A DNA stretch of 64,000 nucleotides, from assembly GCA_028826165.1 (NCBI GenBank), contig JAPDFW010000121.1, positions 103,234 to 167,233 on the forward strand, in the 5' to 3' direction. The DNA comes from Anaeramoeba ignava. Taxonomy: Eukaryota; Metamonada; Anaeramoebidae. Made by a program: the position numbers and the translations under genes. Positions 50,301 to 61,026 of the stretch are shown here, piece after piece (positions within the stretch are counted from its first letter, which is position 1; every line of letters begins with the position of its first letter). The notes below the pieces were generated by a model. It was given only the letters and a program-made list of their open reading frames with translations. It ran no database searches and was not told the origin of the DNA.

Positions 50301-51921
50301 AAAATTGGATGTCCTGCAAAATGTCCGATTTGCGGAAATCCTTGCAAATCGAATGATCATTTCCACGGAATGAAAGAACCAAATGCTATTCATTTTTGTG
50401 GAAGAGAGCATATTTGCATTCATGAATGCCAACAAGGAATATGCCAAATTGATAACCGAAGAATTTTCGGTAAAAAAGTTGTGAAAACAATTTCGGGACA
50501 AGAAATTGAGTTTAATGAATACACAGAACAAAACGGGAAGCATAAACAATGTGTATTAAAAATTCCGCCAAACAAATTCACTCATCAAGAACAGCACACT
50601 TGCTTAATTGAGGGACAATATAATCCCAATAAGGAATATCATTATTGCGGTTATCAATGCAAATCCTGTGGATATTTCTGTTCTCTTCCAAAAGGCCATA
50701 CTGGGTCTCATTTTTGTCAACATGGAAATATGAGAAATAGCACACTTGTTACTCAGAAAGGACAAGATACAATTCAATTCAATAAAATCAACTTACGAAC
50801 AGGCGAAAGTGCAAAACCCTTCATATGCACTCATCAATGCATTCTTTTTGGAAGAGGTCACATGCACTTGATCCCAAAGGATTTCGACTTGAGTCATGTT
50901 CCTGAAGAAGACAGAAAATATATCAGACCTGCTAAGAACGAATATAGCGATAATCGCGAATATTATGAGTCAACTTGCTATTTTTATTGGAAGTATTATC
51001 TCCAATTCGAAAGTGGATTTAGCGAAGAGGAAAAAGAGGAATTCAAGCTTTGTGGAGCAATGTGCGGCTCCAAATTCCATGAAAATGAAGAAGATAAGCT
51101 GCAGGAAAACAACCAACAGCCAATAAACGTTGAACAAATTGTTTCCAAAAGAAATACTCAACATTCGCCTTATTGTGTTCTTGAAATGTGGCATGATTTA
51201 TGGGATCCAAAAGAAATGCCTGATGGACAAAGACAAGGTTATACTTCAACAGATGGTCATTTCTTTCCTTGCAATCATCCCAATGCTGGTGGATTTGCAA
51301 ATTATCACCACTATCTTGTTATTGACAGATCAAGTTCAATGGAGAGGTGGTGATTCCAAACCATCTCAATATGATTGGATAAAGAACTCAAATAATAACA
51401 GATTGGGTGCAGTTTATGAATGTTGTATCAACTACTTAGATTTAAGATTGCAAAATAATAAAGAAGATAAATGCTCTTTTGTTGTTTTTGATAATAAAGC
51501 TGATCTGCTTTTTGAATCAAAAACAGTCGATCCAAATTTAATTCGAGGTTATTGCCAGAATATAAAACCAAGAGGAGGAACTTCATTTGGAACAGGATTT
51601 CAAGTTGTTTTTGATTTACTAAGCAGATTAAATGAACAAGAAAAACAAGCAAGACCTGTTATTGTTCTTTTAACTGATGGTCATGATGGAAATACTCAAA
51701 ACACTCTGAATATTCTTCAAGAAAAAGTTCCTCAATTTCCTGATCTTGTTATTCATACTGTTGGATTTGGTTTAGGTGCAAGTCGTACATTTTTAGAACA
51801 AATTGCTAATTTGGGAAAAGGTAAATTTCATCAAGCAAACGATGATATTCAATTAGCTGAAGTTTTCAAAAGTCTTGCTAAAGAACCAGCAAAAGGAGGA
51901 TTTGTTTTAGAAAAGAAATGA
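44388..51921 (+). CDS. Giant GTPase + Cys-rich + VWA protein, frame break at the VWA start
   Basis: Two exons, 44388-48262 and 48575-51921, about 2,400 aa. Residues 1-285 are Lys/Asn/Gln-rich low complexity with a Q8 run, followed by a coiled coil. A long region without known motifs includes a poly-Asn run (47028-47085). The P-loop [12 protein letters not shown] ends exon 1. Exon 2 continues [18 protein letters not shown] (switch I Thr) and FLDFEGLGS (DxxG), as in dynamin-like/GBP/VLIG-type GTPases. Residues about 1720-2120 carry many Cys/His clusters ([24 protein letters not shown]) reminiscent of NFX1-type fingers. A VWA domain follows with MIDAS residues [19 protein letters not shown] and LLTDGHDG. 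At 51345-51353 the frame stops (SSSMERW then TGA), while the VWA continues one base later ([11 protein letters not shown]). A one-base insertion, a sequence error or programmed shifting are possible. Function unknown; the parts suggest a membrane- or stress-related scaffold. Confidence 0.75.
48283..48574. repeat. Intronic AT repeat (TTAATATTCAAAT)n
   Basis: Intron 48263-48574 of the giant GTPase gene is built of AATTAATATTTAAATT and then AATAATATTCAAATT units. It separates the P-loop from switch I. Confidence 0.88.
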
Positions 51922-51929
51922 ATTTATTT

Positions 51930-51962
<33 letters not shown>

Positions 51963-52129
51963 TTAAAATTCAATTAAAATTCAATTAAAATGAGAACAAA
52001 AATTAAATTTATTTATAAGAAGAGAAAAAAAAATAATCTTAATTTGAATTTTCATGGTTTTCGATTTCTTCTATTAAAGGAAAAGATGAAAAATTATATT
52101 CATTTTCATTTTCAATTTCTAAATCATTT

Positions 52130-53087
52130 TCAATTTTCATATTCATTTTCATATTCATTTTCATATTCATTTTCAGAAAAATTAGGAGAATTTTGAGGAT
52201 TAGTTTCTTCAATAAAAATCATATCATTATTTGAATCACTATTTAAGTCATCTTCTTCAAATTCAATAGAAATTTGTGAAATATCTTTATCTAAAAAAGT
52301 AGAATATTTTTTAAAAATTTCCAAAAGAATTTTTTGAGGAGAAACATAAGGAATTATTTGTGCTTGAGAAGGATCAAGAACTTGAGGTTTTTTAAAGAAA
52401 AAGGGAATTACAGAGAGTTCTTCTTGAGAAATATTTGGAATTAATTTTAAAAATCTTTTTCTTGTTGTTTTGATTACAAGACGTTTTTCTGGAGGATTTT
52501 GTTCAATTTCTGAATCTGTAATTTTTCTTTTTTTTCTTGTTAATCTTCTTTCTTTATTATTTCTAGGAAAATTATAAGTTCGAAATATATTTTGATTTCT
52601 AAATGAATTTTGATTTTGATTTTGATTTCTAAATGAATTTTGATTTAGATTTCCAAATGAATTTTGATTTTGATTTCCAAATAAATTTTGATTTTGATTT
52701 CCAAATGAATTTTGTTTTTGATTTTGATTTTGATTTCCAAATAAATTTTGATTTTGATTTTGATTTGAATTTAAAGATAAATTTCTAAATAAATTCGAAT
52801 TCCTTCTTATTTTTGGTTCATATTTGTAAAAAATCCGATTGTTTATGTTTTGCTTTCCCTTTTTCTTCAAATCCTAAATCATTTGGTTCTTGAATAATTG
52901 GTTCGTAATTTGTTCTTTTTGTGTTTTCTTCATTTATATTTGAATTATCACTTGAAATTTCTTCAATCATAAATGTCTGATTTTTTAAATTTGTTTCTTT
53001 ATTATTTTCTTGATTTATTGTAAAAGAATTTTTATTTAAATTTAAATTTAAATTTGAATTTAAATTGGGAAAAAAACTTTTAATCAT
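52130..53087 (-). CDS. Low-complexity protein of unknown function, frame break in a T-run
   Basis: Two frames fit together: 53087 to about 52831 (MIKSFFPNLNSNLNLN ... EPNDLGFEEKGKAKHKQSDF) and about 52830 to 52130 (YKYEPKIRRNSNLFRN ...). They differ by one base at a run of six T on the sense strand (GGATTTTTTAC); five T would give one frame of about 318 residues. The middle is a LFGNQNQN / SFGNQNQN repeat. The only ordered-looking part is near the C-terminus (ISQEELSVIPFFFKKPQVLD, IIPYVSPQKILLEIFKKYST), with a basic cluster before it (RRLTRKKRKITD) that could be a nuclear signal. It ends in an ENEYENEY run. I do not recognise the family. Confidence 0.5.
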
Positions 53088-53209
53088 TTTTTAAATAAAT
53101 AAAAAATAAAAAAAAATAAAAAAAATAAAAAAAAATTTTTTCTTTTATACTGAGAAGTGATCTTTTTCACGGCTTAAACGAAAAAAAAATAAATAAAAAA
53201 CTTTTAATT

Positions 53210-54790
53210 AAATATTTTATTAATAATTTAATAATAAAAATTAATATAAAAAATTAAAATAAAATTATAAATTATTTATAAATTATATTTTATATTAATT
53301 TATATTATTAAGTATTAATTAAATATATTATCAAAAATGAATATAAAATTAATTAAATATTTTATTAATAATTTAATAATAAAAATTAATATAAAAATTA
53401 AAATAAAATTATAAATTATTTATAAATTATATTTTATATTAATTTATATTATTAAGTATTAATTAAATATATTATCAAAAATGAATATAAAATTAATTAA
53501 ATATTTTATTAATAATTTTAATAATAAAAATTAATATAAAAAATTAAAATAAAATTATAAATTATTTATAAATTATATTTTATATTAATTTATATTATTA
53601 AGTATTAATTAAATATGTTAATAAAAATAAATATAAAATTAATTAAATATTTTATCAATAATTTAATAATAAAAATTAATATAAAAATTAAAATAAAATT
53701 ATAAATTATTTATAAATTATATTTTATATTAATTTATATTATTAAGTATTAATTAAATATATTAAGAAAAATAAATATAAAATTAATTAAATATTTTATT
53801 AATATTTTAATAATAAAAATTAATATAAAAAATTAAAATAAAATTATAAATTATTTATAAATTATATTTTATATTAATTTATATTATTAAGTATTAATTA
53901 AATATATTAAGAAAAATAAATATAAAATTAATTAAATATTTTATTAATATTTAATAATAAAAATTAATATAAAAATTAAAATAAAATTATAAATTATTTA
54001 TAAATTATATTTTATATTAATTTATATTATTAAGTATTAATTAAATATATTAAGAAAAATGAATATAAAATTAATTAAATATTTTATTAATATTTTAATA
54101 ATAAAAATTAAAATAAAAATTAAAATAAACTTATAAATTATTTATAAATTATATTTTATATTAATTTATATTATTAATTATTAATTAAATATATTATCAA
54201 AATGAATATAAAATTAATTAAATATTTTATTAATAATTTAATAATAAAAATTAATATAAAAATTAAAATAAACTTATAAATTATTTATAAATTATATTTT
54301 ATATTAATTTATATTATTAAATATTAATTAAATATAATATTAAAAATAAATATAAAATTAATTAAATATTTTATTAATAATTTAATAATAAAAATTAATA
54401 TAAAAATTAAAATAAACTTATAAATTATTTATAAATTATATTTTATATTAATTTATATTATTAAGTATTAATTAAATATATTAAGAAAAATAAATATAAA
54501 ATTAATTAAATATTTTATTAATATTTTAATAATAAAAATTAATATAAAAATTAAAATAAAATTATAAATTATTTATAAATTATATTTTATATTAATTTAT
54601 ATTATTAAGTATTAATTAAATATATTATTAAAAATGAATATAAAATTAATTAAATATTTTATTAATATTTTAATAATAAAAATTAAAATAAAAAATTAAA
54701 ATAAACTTATAAATTATTTATAAATTATATTTTATATTAATTTATATTATTAAGTATTAATTAAATATATTAATAAAAATGAATATAAAA
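53210..54790. repeat. Satellite array D, about 144-bp monomer, 11 copies
   Basis: Almost pure A/T monomers. The word ATTAAGTATTAATT recurs near 53309, 53453, 53599, 53743, 53888, 54031, 54175 (variant), 54318 (variant), 54462, 54606 and 54751: spacing 143-146 bp. Each copy also has AATGAATATAAAATTAATTAAATATTTTATTAATA. No gene. Confidence 0.95.
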
Positions 54791-54895
54791 TTGGCAAAGG
54801 AATTGTTCTTTATTTCTTTAAGAAAAATGTAATCTAAAAAAAAAAGAAAAAGTGGAAAAAAAATTTGGAAAATGTTTTTAATTTTTAGTTGTTAA

Positions 54896-56923
54896 TTATT
54901 TCTTTTCTTCATCTTCTTTTTTCTTTTCTTCTTCTTCAGGTTTCTTTTCTTCTTCTTGTTTCTTTTCTTCTTCTTGCTTCTTTTCTTCTTCTTTTTTCTT
55001 TTCAATTTCACGAATCAAATCTTGTAATTTGACATTAGAATCTTGAACTTCTTTTGTTTTTTCTTGAATCTTTTCAATATCATTACCCTTCATAACATCT
55101 TTTAAATCCTGAAGAGATTTCTGGAACATTTTAGCATCTTCTTGAGGAATTTTGTCTTTAAAAAGTGACAGCTTCTTTTCCAAATCATAAGCGTTACTTT
55201 CAGCATCATTTGAAACCTCAGCAAGTTTGCGTTTTTTCTGGTCTTCATCACGTTTTTCTTCTGCTTCCTTAATCATACGGTCGACTTCTGCCTCAGAAAG
55301 TCCGCCTGATGTTTTGATTGTGATTTGCTGTTCTTTGTTTGTCTCTTTGTCTTTTGCTGAGACATTGACAATACCGTTAGCATCAATGTCGAAAACAACT
55401 TCAATTTGAGGAGTGCCTCTTGGCGCAGGACGGATTCCAACAAGCTCAAAGTCACCGAGCATTTTGTTGTCAGCAGACATTTCACGTTCTCCTTGGAGGA
55501 CTTTGATGTTGACTTTGACCTGGTTGTCAACGGAAGTGGAAAACATTTGACTTTTCTTTGTGGGGATTGTTGTGTTTCTTGAGATGAGTCGAGTGAATAC
55601 GCCTCCAAGAGTCTCGATACCCAGGGAAAGCGGGGTAACATCGAGAAGAATAACGTCCTTGACATCGCCTTTGAGCACGCCGCCTTGGATAGCTGCTCCC
55701 ATTGCGACTACCTCGTCAGGGTTAACTCCTCTAAAGGGTTCTTTTTGGAAAAAACTTTTGACAGTTGCAATAACTTTTGGCATTCTAGTCATACCTCCAA
55801 CAAGAATGACTTGGTCGATGTTTTTAGGTGTCATCTCAGCATCCTTAAGTGCCTTCTCGCACGGCTCAATTGTTTCCTGAACCAAATCCTCGACAAGTGA
55901 CTCGAATTTGCTTCGTGACAACGAAATATTCATATGTTTTGGTCCGTGTGAATCGGCGGTTATATAAGGAAGATTAATTGTGGTTTGCAGTGCGGTTGAC
56001 AGCTCCATTTTTGCCTTTTCTGCTGCTTCTCTTAAACGCTGCAATGCCAACTTGTCTTGTGCCAAGTCAATGCCATTTTGTTTTTTGAACTCTTCGACAA
56101 GATAGTCGATCAATTTCTTGTCAAAGTCCTCTCCTCCCAAAAAGGTGTTTCCGTTTGTGCTTTTGACCTGGAAGACTCCTTTACGAAGTTCCAAGATGCT
56201 AATGTCAAAAGTGCCACCGCCAAGATCATAGACAGCGACAGTCTGGCCTTCCTTGATGTCAAGGCCATAAGCAAGTGCAGCGGCAGTTGGCTCGTTAATA
56301 ATCCGCTGCACATCAATGCCAGCAATTTTCCCGGCATCTTTTGTAGCTTGGCGTTGAGAGTCATTGAAATATGCCGGAACCGTTATAACTGCTTTTGAGA
56401 TTGGCTGAGCCAAATAATTGACAGCTGTTTCTTTCATCTTCATTAAAATGAAAGATCCGATCTGGCTTGGCGAATAAGTCTTCCCATTTGCTTCTACCCA
56501 TGCATCGCCATTTGAACCTTTTACAATCTTATAAGGAACCATTGACATGCATTTGGTTGTCATTGGATCATCGAATGTCCGGCCAATAAGCCTTTTGGTT
56601 GCAAAGAAAGTATTGAACGGATTTGTCACGGCTTGACGCTTTGCATGTTCGCCAACTAACATCTCTTGTTTGTCTGTAAAAGCAACAATGGAAGGTGTTG
56701 TCCGAAATCCTTCACTATTTTCAATTACTTTTGGTGTCTTCCCTTCAATAACAGCTACACATGAATTTGTTGTTCCAAGATCAATCCCTATTATTTTGCC
56801 TGCGTTGTTTGCTGTTCCAAAAAATTTGTTGATTATTCCCTTTTGTAAAATTGTTTGAATTGTTTTTCTTTTGTTTGTTTCGCTAATTTTTTTTAAAAAG
56901 TTTTGTCTTGAAATTCTAATCAT
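54896..56923 (-). CDS. Mitochondrial-type HSP70 (DnaK/mortalin)
   Basis: Single exon, 675 aa. An N-terminal ~40-residue stretch rich in Arg/Lys/Ser and free of acidic clusters ([20 protein letters not shown]) looks like an organellar targeting sequence. The ATPase domain shows [34 protein letters not shown] and [32 protein letters not shown] is typical of mitochondrial and proteobacterial DnaK. The substrate-binding domain has [19 protein letters not shown]. The tail is an unusual EEEKKQ repeat instead of the usual short acidic end. It imports and folds proteins in mitochondria or mitochondrion-related organelles such as hydrogenosomes. The coding region is visibly richer in G+C than neighbouring genes, probably codon selection in a highly expressed gene. 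Confidence 0.96.
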   Translation of the reverse strand: MIRISRQNFLKKISETNKRKTIQTILQKGIINKFFGTANNAGKIIGIDLGTTNSCVAVIEGKTPKVIENSEGFRTTPSIVAFTDKQEMLVGEHAKRQAVTNPFNTFFATKRLIGRTFDDPMTTKCMSMVPYKIVKGSNGDAWVEANGKTYSPSQIGSFILMKMKETAVNYLAQPISKAVITVPAYFNDSQRQATKDAGKIAGIDVQRIINEPTAAALAYGLDIKEGQTVAVYDLGGGTFDISILELRKGVFQVKSTNGNTFLGGEDFDKKLIDYLVEEFKKQNGIDLAQDKLALQRLREAAEKAKMELSTALQTTINLPYITADSHGPKHMNISLSRSKFESLVEDLVQETIEPCEKALKDAEMTPKNIDQVILVGGMTRMPKVIATVKSFFQKEPFRGVNPDEVVAMGAAIQGGVLKGDVKDVILLDVTPLSLGIETLGGVFTRLISRNTTIPTKKSQMFSTSVDNQVKVNIKVLQGEREMSADNKMLGDFELVGIRPAPRGTPQIEVVFDIDANGIVNVSAKDKETNKEQQITIKTSGGLSEAEVDRMIKEAEEKRDEDQKKRKLAEVSNDAESNAYDLEKKLSLFKDKIPQEDAKMFQKSLQDLKDVMKGNDIEKIQEKTKEVQDSNVKLQDLIREIEKKKEEEKKQEEEKKQEEEKKPEEEEKKKEDEEKK

Positions 56924-57175
56924 TTTCTATTTTTATTTTTATTTTTTGTTTTTTCAATTTTTATTGAAATTTTTATTTAGAAACTAATGTATTGAAAAAA
57001 GAAAAAAAATGAAAAAATGAAAAATTAAAAAAATTTTTTTATTTATTTAAATTTTAGTGAGTCATCATTAAAAATTTTTTTTAGGGATTATTTTGTAAAA
57101 TAAAAAAATTAGTCATTTTTAAAATTAAAATTAAAATTCCAAAATATCATTTTTTCATTTTTTTTCTTTTCAAAA
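56924..57175. promoter_or_regulatory. Divergent intergenic region, HSP70 / RCC1-BTB
   Basis: Shared upstream region of two divergent genes. Contains TGAGTCATC at 57058-57066 and the CATTTTTTCATTTTTTTTC leader at 57148-57172 just before the RCC1/BTB start. Promoter function is inferred from position. Confidence 0.35.
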
Positions 57176-58940
57176 ATGAATGATTGTTTATTTTTTGGTT
57201 TAAATGAAAAACCGATATTAATCAAAAATGAACGAGAAAGAATAACAAAACCAATTCAATTTAAATTTGAAAATGAAAATGAAAAACAAATTAAACAAAT
57301 TTCTTCTTCAAGTGATTATTCAATAATTTTCCTTTTTGAAAATGGAAAAGTAATGGAATATTTAAATGATTCAAAACAAAATCCTCAAAAAATCCAAATT
57401 GAAATTGAAAATATTCAAAAAGTAACTGTTGGTTTTGCAAATGTAACTATTTTAACAATAGAAGGAAATGTATTTGCCAAAGCAAGATATATTAATCCAA
57501 ATAATCCAAAAGAATTTATCAATATTTCATCATTAATTGAAGATATAAATGATAGAATAATTGAAGATATTGTTTCTGGATGGGGTTCAATTTATTTATT
57601 AACTTCAAATCAAAATGCTTATGGAATTGGTGATAATTATGATAGTCAACTTGGTTTTGATTATAAAACACTTGATAAAACAGAAAAACCAATTTTAATG
57701 ATGAAAAATGTTTCTAAAATATTTTCAGGAAATTGTTCAACTTATGTTTTTCTTTTAAATTCAAATCAAGAATTATTTGTATGTGGTGGAAATTTTTCAG
57801 GTAGACTTGGATTAGGAGAATCAAGAAAAGAACAAAAAATTGAAAAATTAACCAAAATCCAAAATATTCCAAAAGGTAAAATAATTGATATTCAATGTGG
57901 AAATTTCCATTCAATAATGTTGATTGAAAATGAAAATCAAGATGAAAATCCAAAAAGAAAACTTTATTCATGTGGAGATTATCATTGGAATGGACTTGGC
58001 AAAAATGAAAATACTTATGAATTTACTGAAATTAAATCATCTTTATTTGAAAATGATGATGATATTCTTGAAATTTCTGTTGCATATAAGCATACTTTGA
58101 TTTTAACTTCAAAAGGGAAATTAATTGGATTTGGATTAAATGATTGTGGTCAATTAGGAACTGGAAATACAGAATATCAATCAATTCCAATTCAAATTGA
58201 ACTTCCTAAATTAAGATTTAATGAAAATATTTCTAATTATCATGTTCTTTGTGGTGCTTTTTACAGATCATTTCTTTATTATTCTCCTTCTTTTTCCAAT
58301 CTTGAAGAAGATTTGATAAAATTATTTAGAAGAAAAGAATTTTGTGATATTTCATTTAAAACCGAAAATGGAGAAATAATTGAAGCTCATAAATTAATAT
58401 TGAATTATAGATTAAAAGATCAAAATCAAATTGAAATTGAAAAACTTCAAGAAATTATTTCAAATAAATCAATTCAAAGAATCAAATCAAATATTTGAAA
58501 TGATTTATTCAAATAATTTCAAAATAAATCCAATATTATATTCTGAAATTAAAGAAATTATAAATTCAAATGAAAAAATTGAAGAAACAACGAAAAGAAT
58601 TTATTTAAATGAAAAAGATTTTATAATTGAAAGAAAAGAAAAACAATATAAATTTCCAAAATTAATATTAATAATGAGAAGTGAATTATATCGAGGAATG
58701 TTTTTATCTGTAACAGAAGATAAATCAAATAAAGTTACAGATTATAGTGAATTAAGTAATAAATCATTTCAAATATTTGAATATTGGATTTATTCAAATC
58801 AAATTAAAAATGGAATTAAAATTACACAAGAAATTATTGAAGAATTAAAAAGAGGAATTGATTATTTTCAATTAAATCAAACAAATCCAAATTTATTTGA
58901 TTTATTAATTAATAAATTTAATAATCAAAATCAAAATTAA
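57176..58940 (+). pseudogene. RCC1-repeat/BTB gene with a one-base frameshift
   Basis: The 57176-58498 frame (MNDCLFFGLNEKPILIKN ... first BTB segment) and the 58431-58940 frame (IFEMIYSN ... second BTB) form one gene. Near 58481-58486 it reads aattcaaag where paralogues have aattaaag; the extra base shifts the frame and leads to TGA. Blades include GDNYDSQLGF, GGNFSGRLGLG and GLNDCGQLGTG. Bases about 57600-58110 are nearly identical to 59520-60030 in the next gene. It may still make a protein ending after the first BTB segment, or the break may be a sequence error. Confidence 0.8.
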
Positions 58941-59060
58941 AATTTAAATTAAAATTAAAATTCAAAAAGAAAAAAATAAAATTAAAATTAAAATTAAAAT
59001 TAAAATTAAAAATCAAAAATTAAAATTAAAATTAAAATCAAAATCAAAATTTATTTTTTT
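58941..59060. repeat. Hexamer array (AAAATT)n 3' of an RCC1/BTB gene
   Basis: Short AAAATT/AAAATC run right after the stop codon, A-rich on the sense strand, followed by the T-rich leader of the next gene. Confidence 0.85.
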
Positions 59061-59096
59061 CATTTTCATTTTTTTCATTTTTTTTCTTTTCATAAA

Positions 59097-60875
59097 ATGA
59101 ATGAAATTTTATTTTTTGGTTCAAATAAATATCCAATTTTTTTCAAAAATAAACCAGAAGAAATAACAAAACCAATTCAATTTAAATTTGAAAATGAAAA
59201 TGAAAAACAAATTAAACAAATTTCATCTTCAAATTATTCAACAATTTTCCTTTTTGAAAATGGAAAAGCAATAGAATATTTAAGTGAAAATGATTCAAAT
59301 CAAAATCCTTCAAAAATCCAAATTGAAGAAAATATTCAAAAAGTAACTATTGGTTATAGAAACGAAGCTATTTTAACAAAAGAAGGAAATGTATTTGCCA
59401 AAGGAATATATATCAATCAAGATAATCCAAATCAATTTATCAATATTTCATCATTAATTGAAGATAAAAATGATAGAATAATTCAAGATATTGTTTCCGG
59501 ATATAACACGATTTACTTATTAACTTCAAATCAAAATGCTTATGGAATTGGTGATAATTATGATAGTCAACTTGGTTTTGATTATAAAACACTTCAAAAA
59601 ACACAAAAACCAATTTTAATGATGAAAAATGTTTCTAAAATATTTTCAGGAAATTGTTCAACTTATGTTTTTCTTTTAAATTCAAATCAAGAATTATTTG
59701 GATGTGGTGGAAATTTTTCAGGTAGACTTGGATTAGGAGAATCAAGAAAAGAACAAAAAATTGAAAAATTAACCAAAATCCAAAATATTCCAAAAGGTAA
59801 AATAATTGATATTCAATGTGGAAATTTCCATTCAATAATGTTGATTGAAAATGAAAATCAAGATGAAAATCCAAAAAGAAAAGTTTATTCATGTGGAGAT
59901 TATCATTGGAATGGACTTGGCAAAGATGAAAATACTTATGAATTTACTGAAATTAAATCATCTTTATTTGAAAATGATGATATTCTTGAAATTTCTGTTG
60001 CATATAAACATACTTTGATTTTAACTTCCAATTCAAAATTAATAGTATTTGGATTAAATGATTGTGGTCAATTAGGAAATGGAGATACAAAAAATCAATC
60101 AATTCCAATTCAAATTGAACTTCCTAAATTAAGATTTAATGAAAATATTTCCAATTATCATGTTCTTTGTGGTGCTTTTTACAGATCATTTCTTTATTAT
60201 TCTCCTTCTTTTTCCAATCTTGAAGAAGATTTGATAAAACTATTTGAAAGAAAAGAATTTTGTGATATTTCATTTAAAACCGAAAATGGAGAAATAATTG
60301 AAGCTCATAAATTAATATTGAAATATAGATTAAAAGATTATGAAAATCAAATTGAAAAACTTCAAAAAATTATTTCAAAAAAATCAATTAAAGAATCAAA
60401 TCAAATATTTGAAATGATTTATTCAAACAGAATAATAAATTCAAAATTATATTCTGAAATTAAAGAAATTATAAATTCAAATGAAAAAATTGAAGAAACA
60501 ATGAAAAGAATTTATTTAAATGAAAATGAAAATGAAAATGAAAAAGATTTTATAATTGAAAGAAAAGAAAAACAATATAAATTCCCTAAATTAATATTAA
60601 TAATGAGAAGTGAATTATATCGAGGAATGTTTTTATCTGTTACAGAAGATACTTCAAATAAAGTTACAGATTATAGTGAATTAAGTAATAAATCATTCCA
60701 AATATTTGAATATTGGATTTATTCAAATCAAATTAAAGAAGAAATTAAAATTACGAATAAAATAATCAAAGAACTTGAAAGAGGAATTGATTATTTTCAA
60801 TTAAATCAAACAAATCCAAATTTATTTGATTTATTAATTAAAAATTTAATAATCAAAATCAAAAATCAAAATTAA
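59097..60875 (+). CDS. RCC1-repeat/BTB protein (592 aa)
   Basis: Single exon. RCC1 blades (GDNYDSQLGF, GGNFSGRLGLG, GLNDCGQLGNG) fill residues about 1-385, followed by a BTB-like segment (DISFKTENGEIIEAHKLIL) and the second BTB (MRSELYRGMFLSVTEDTSNK). The very end differs from its relatives: after NPNLFDLLIK a missing base shifts the last codons to NLIIKIKNQN, where the others end KFNNQN. The stop then falls in the AAAATT array that follows. Head-to-tail with the preceding paralogue and very similar to it in the middle blades. Confidence 0.93.
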   Translation: MNEILFFGSNKYPIFFKNKPEEITKPIQFKFENENEKQIKQISSSNYSTIFLFENGKAIEYLSENDSNQNPSKIQIEENIQKVTIGYRNEAILTKEGNVFAKGIYINQDNPNQFINISSLIEDKNDRIIQDIVSGYNTIYLLTSNQNAYGIGDNYDSQLGFDYKTLQKTQKPILMMKNVSKIFSGNCSTYVFLLNSNQELFGCGGNFSGRLGLGESRKEQKIEKLTKIQNIPKGKIIDIQCGNFHSIMLIENENQDENPKRKVYSCGDYHWNGLGKDENTYEFTEIKSSLFENDDILEISVAYKHTLILTSNSKLIVFGLNDCGQLGNGDTKNQSIPIQIELPKLRFNENISNYHVLCGAFYRSFLYYSPSFSNLEEDLIKLFERKEFCDISFKTENGEIIEAHKLILKYRLKDYENQIEKLQKIISKKSIKESNQIFEMIYSNRIINSKLYSEIKEIINSNEKIEETMKRIYLNENENENEKDFIIERKEKQYKFPKLILIMRSELYRGMFLSVTEDTSNKVTDYSELSNKSFQIFEYWIYSNQIKEEIKITNKIIKELERGIDYFQLNQTNPNLFDLLIKNLIIKIKNQN

Positions 60876-61026
60876 AATTAAAATTAAAATTAAAATTAAA
60901 ATTAAAATTAAAATTAAAATTTGTTTTTTGTTTTCATTTTCTTTGGGAATAAATTAATTGAAATAATTAATTCAAAAAAAAAGAAAGAAAGAAAGAAATC
61001 AATGAGGGAATTTGTTGAGAGATGAA

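Noticed and set aside
53140-53180. Short GTGA...TCAC hairpin near 53155
   Set aside because: Only a four-base stem; no supporting context for an RNA gene.
57058-57066. TGAGTCATC as a GCN4/AP-1-type site
   Set aside because: A single short match in AT-rich sequence with no second copy; chance cannot be excluded.
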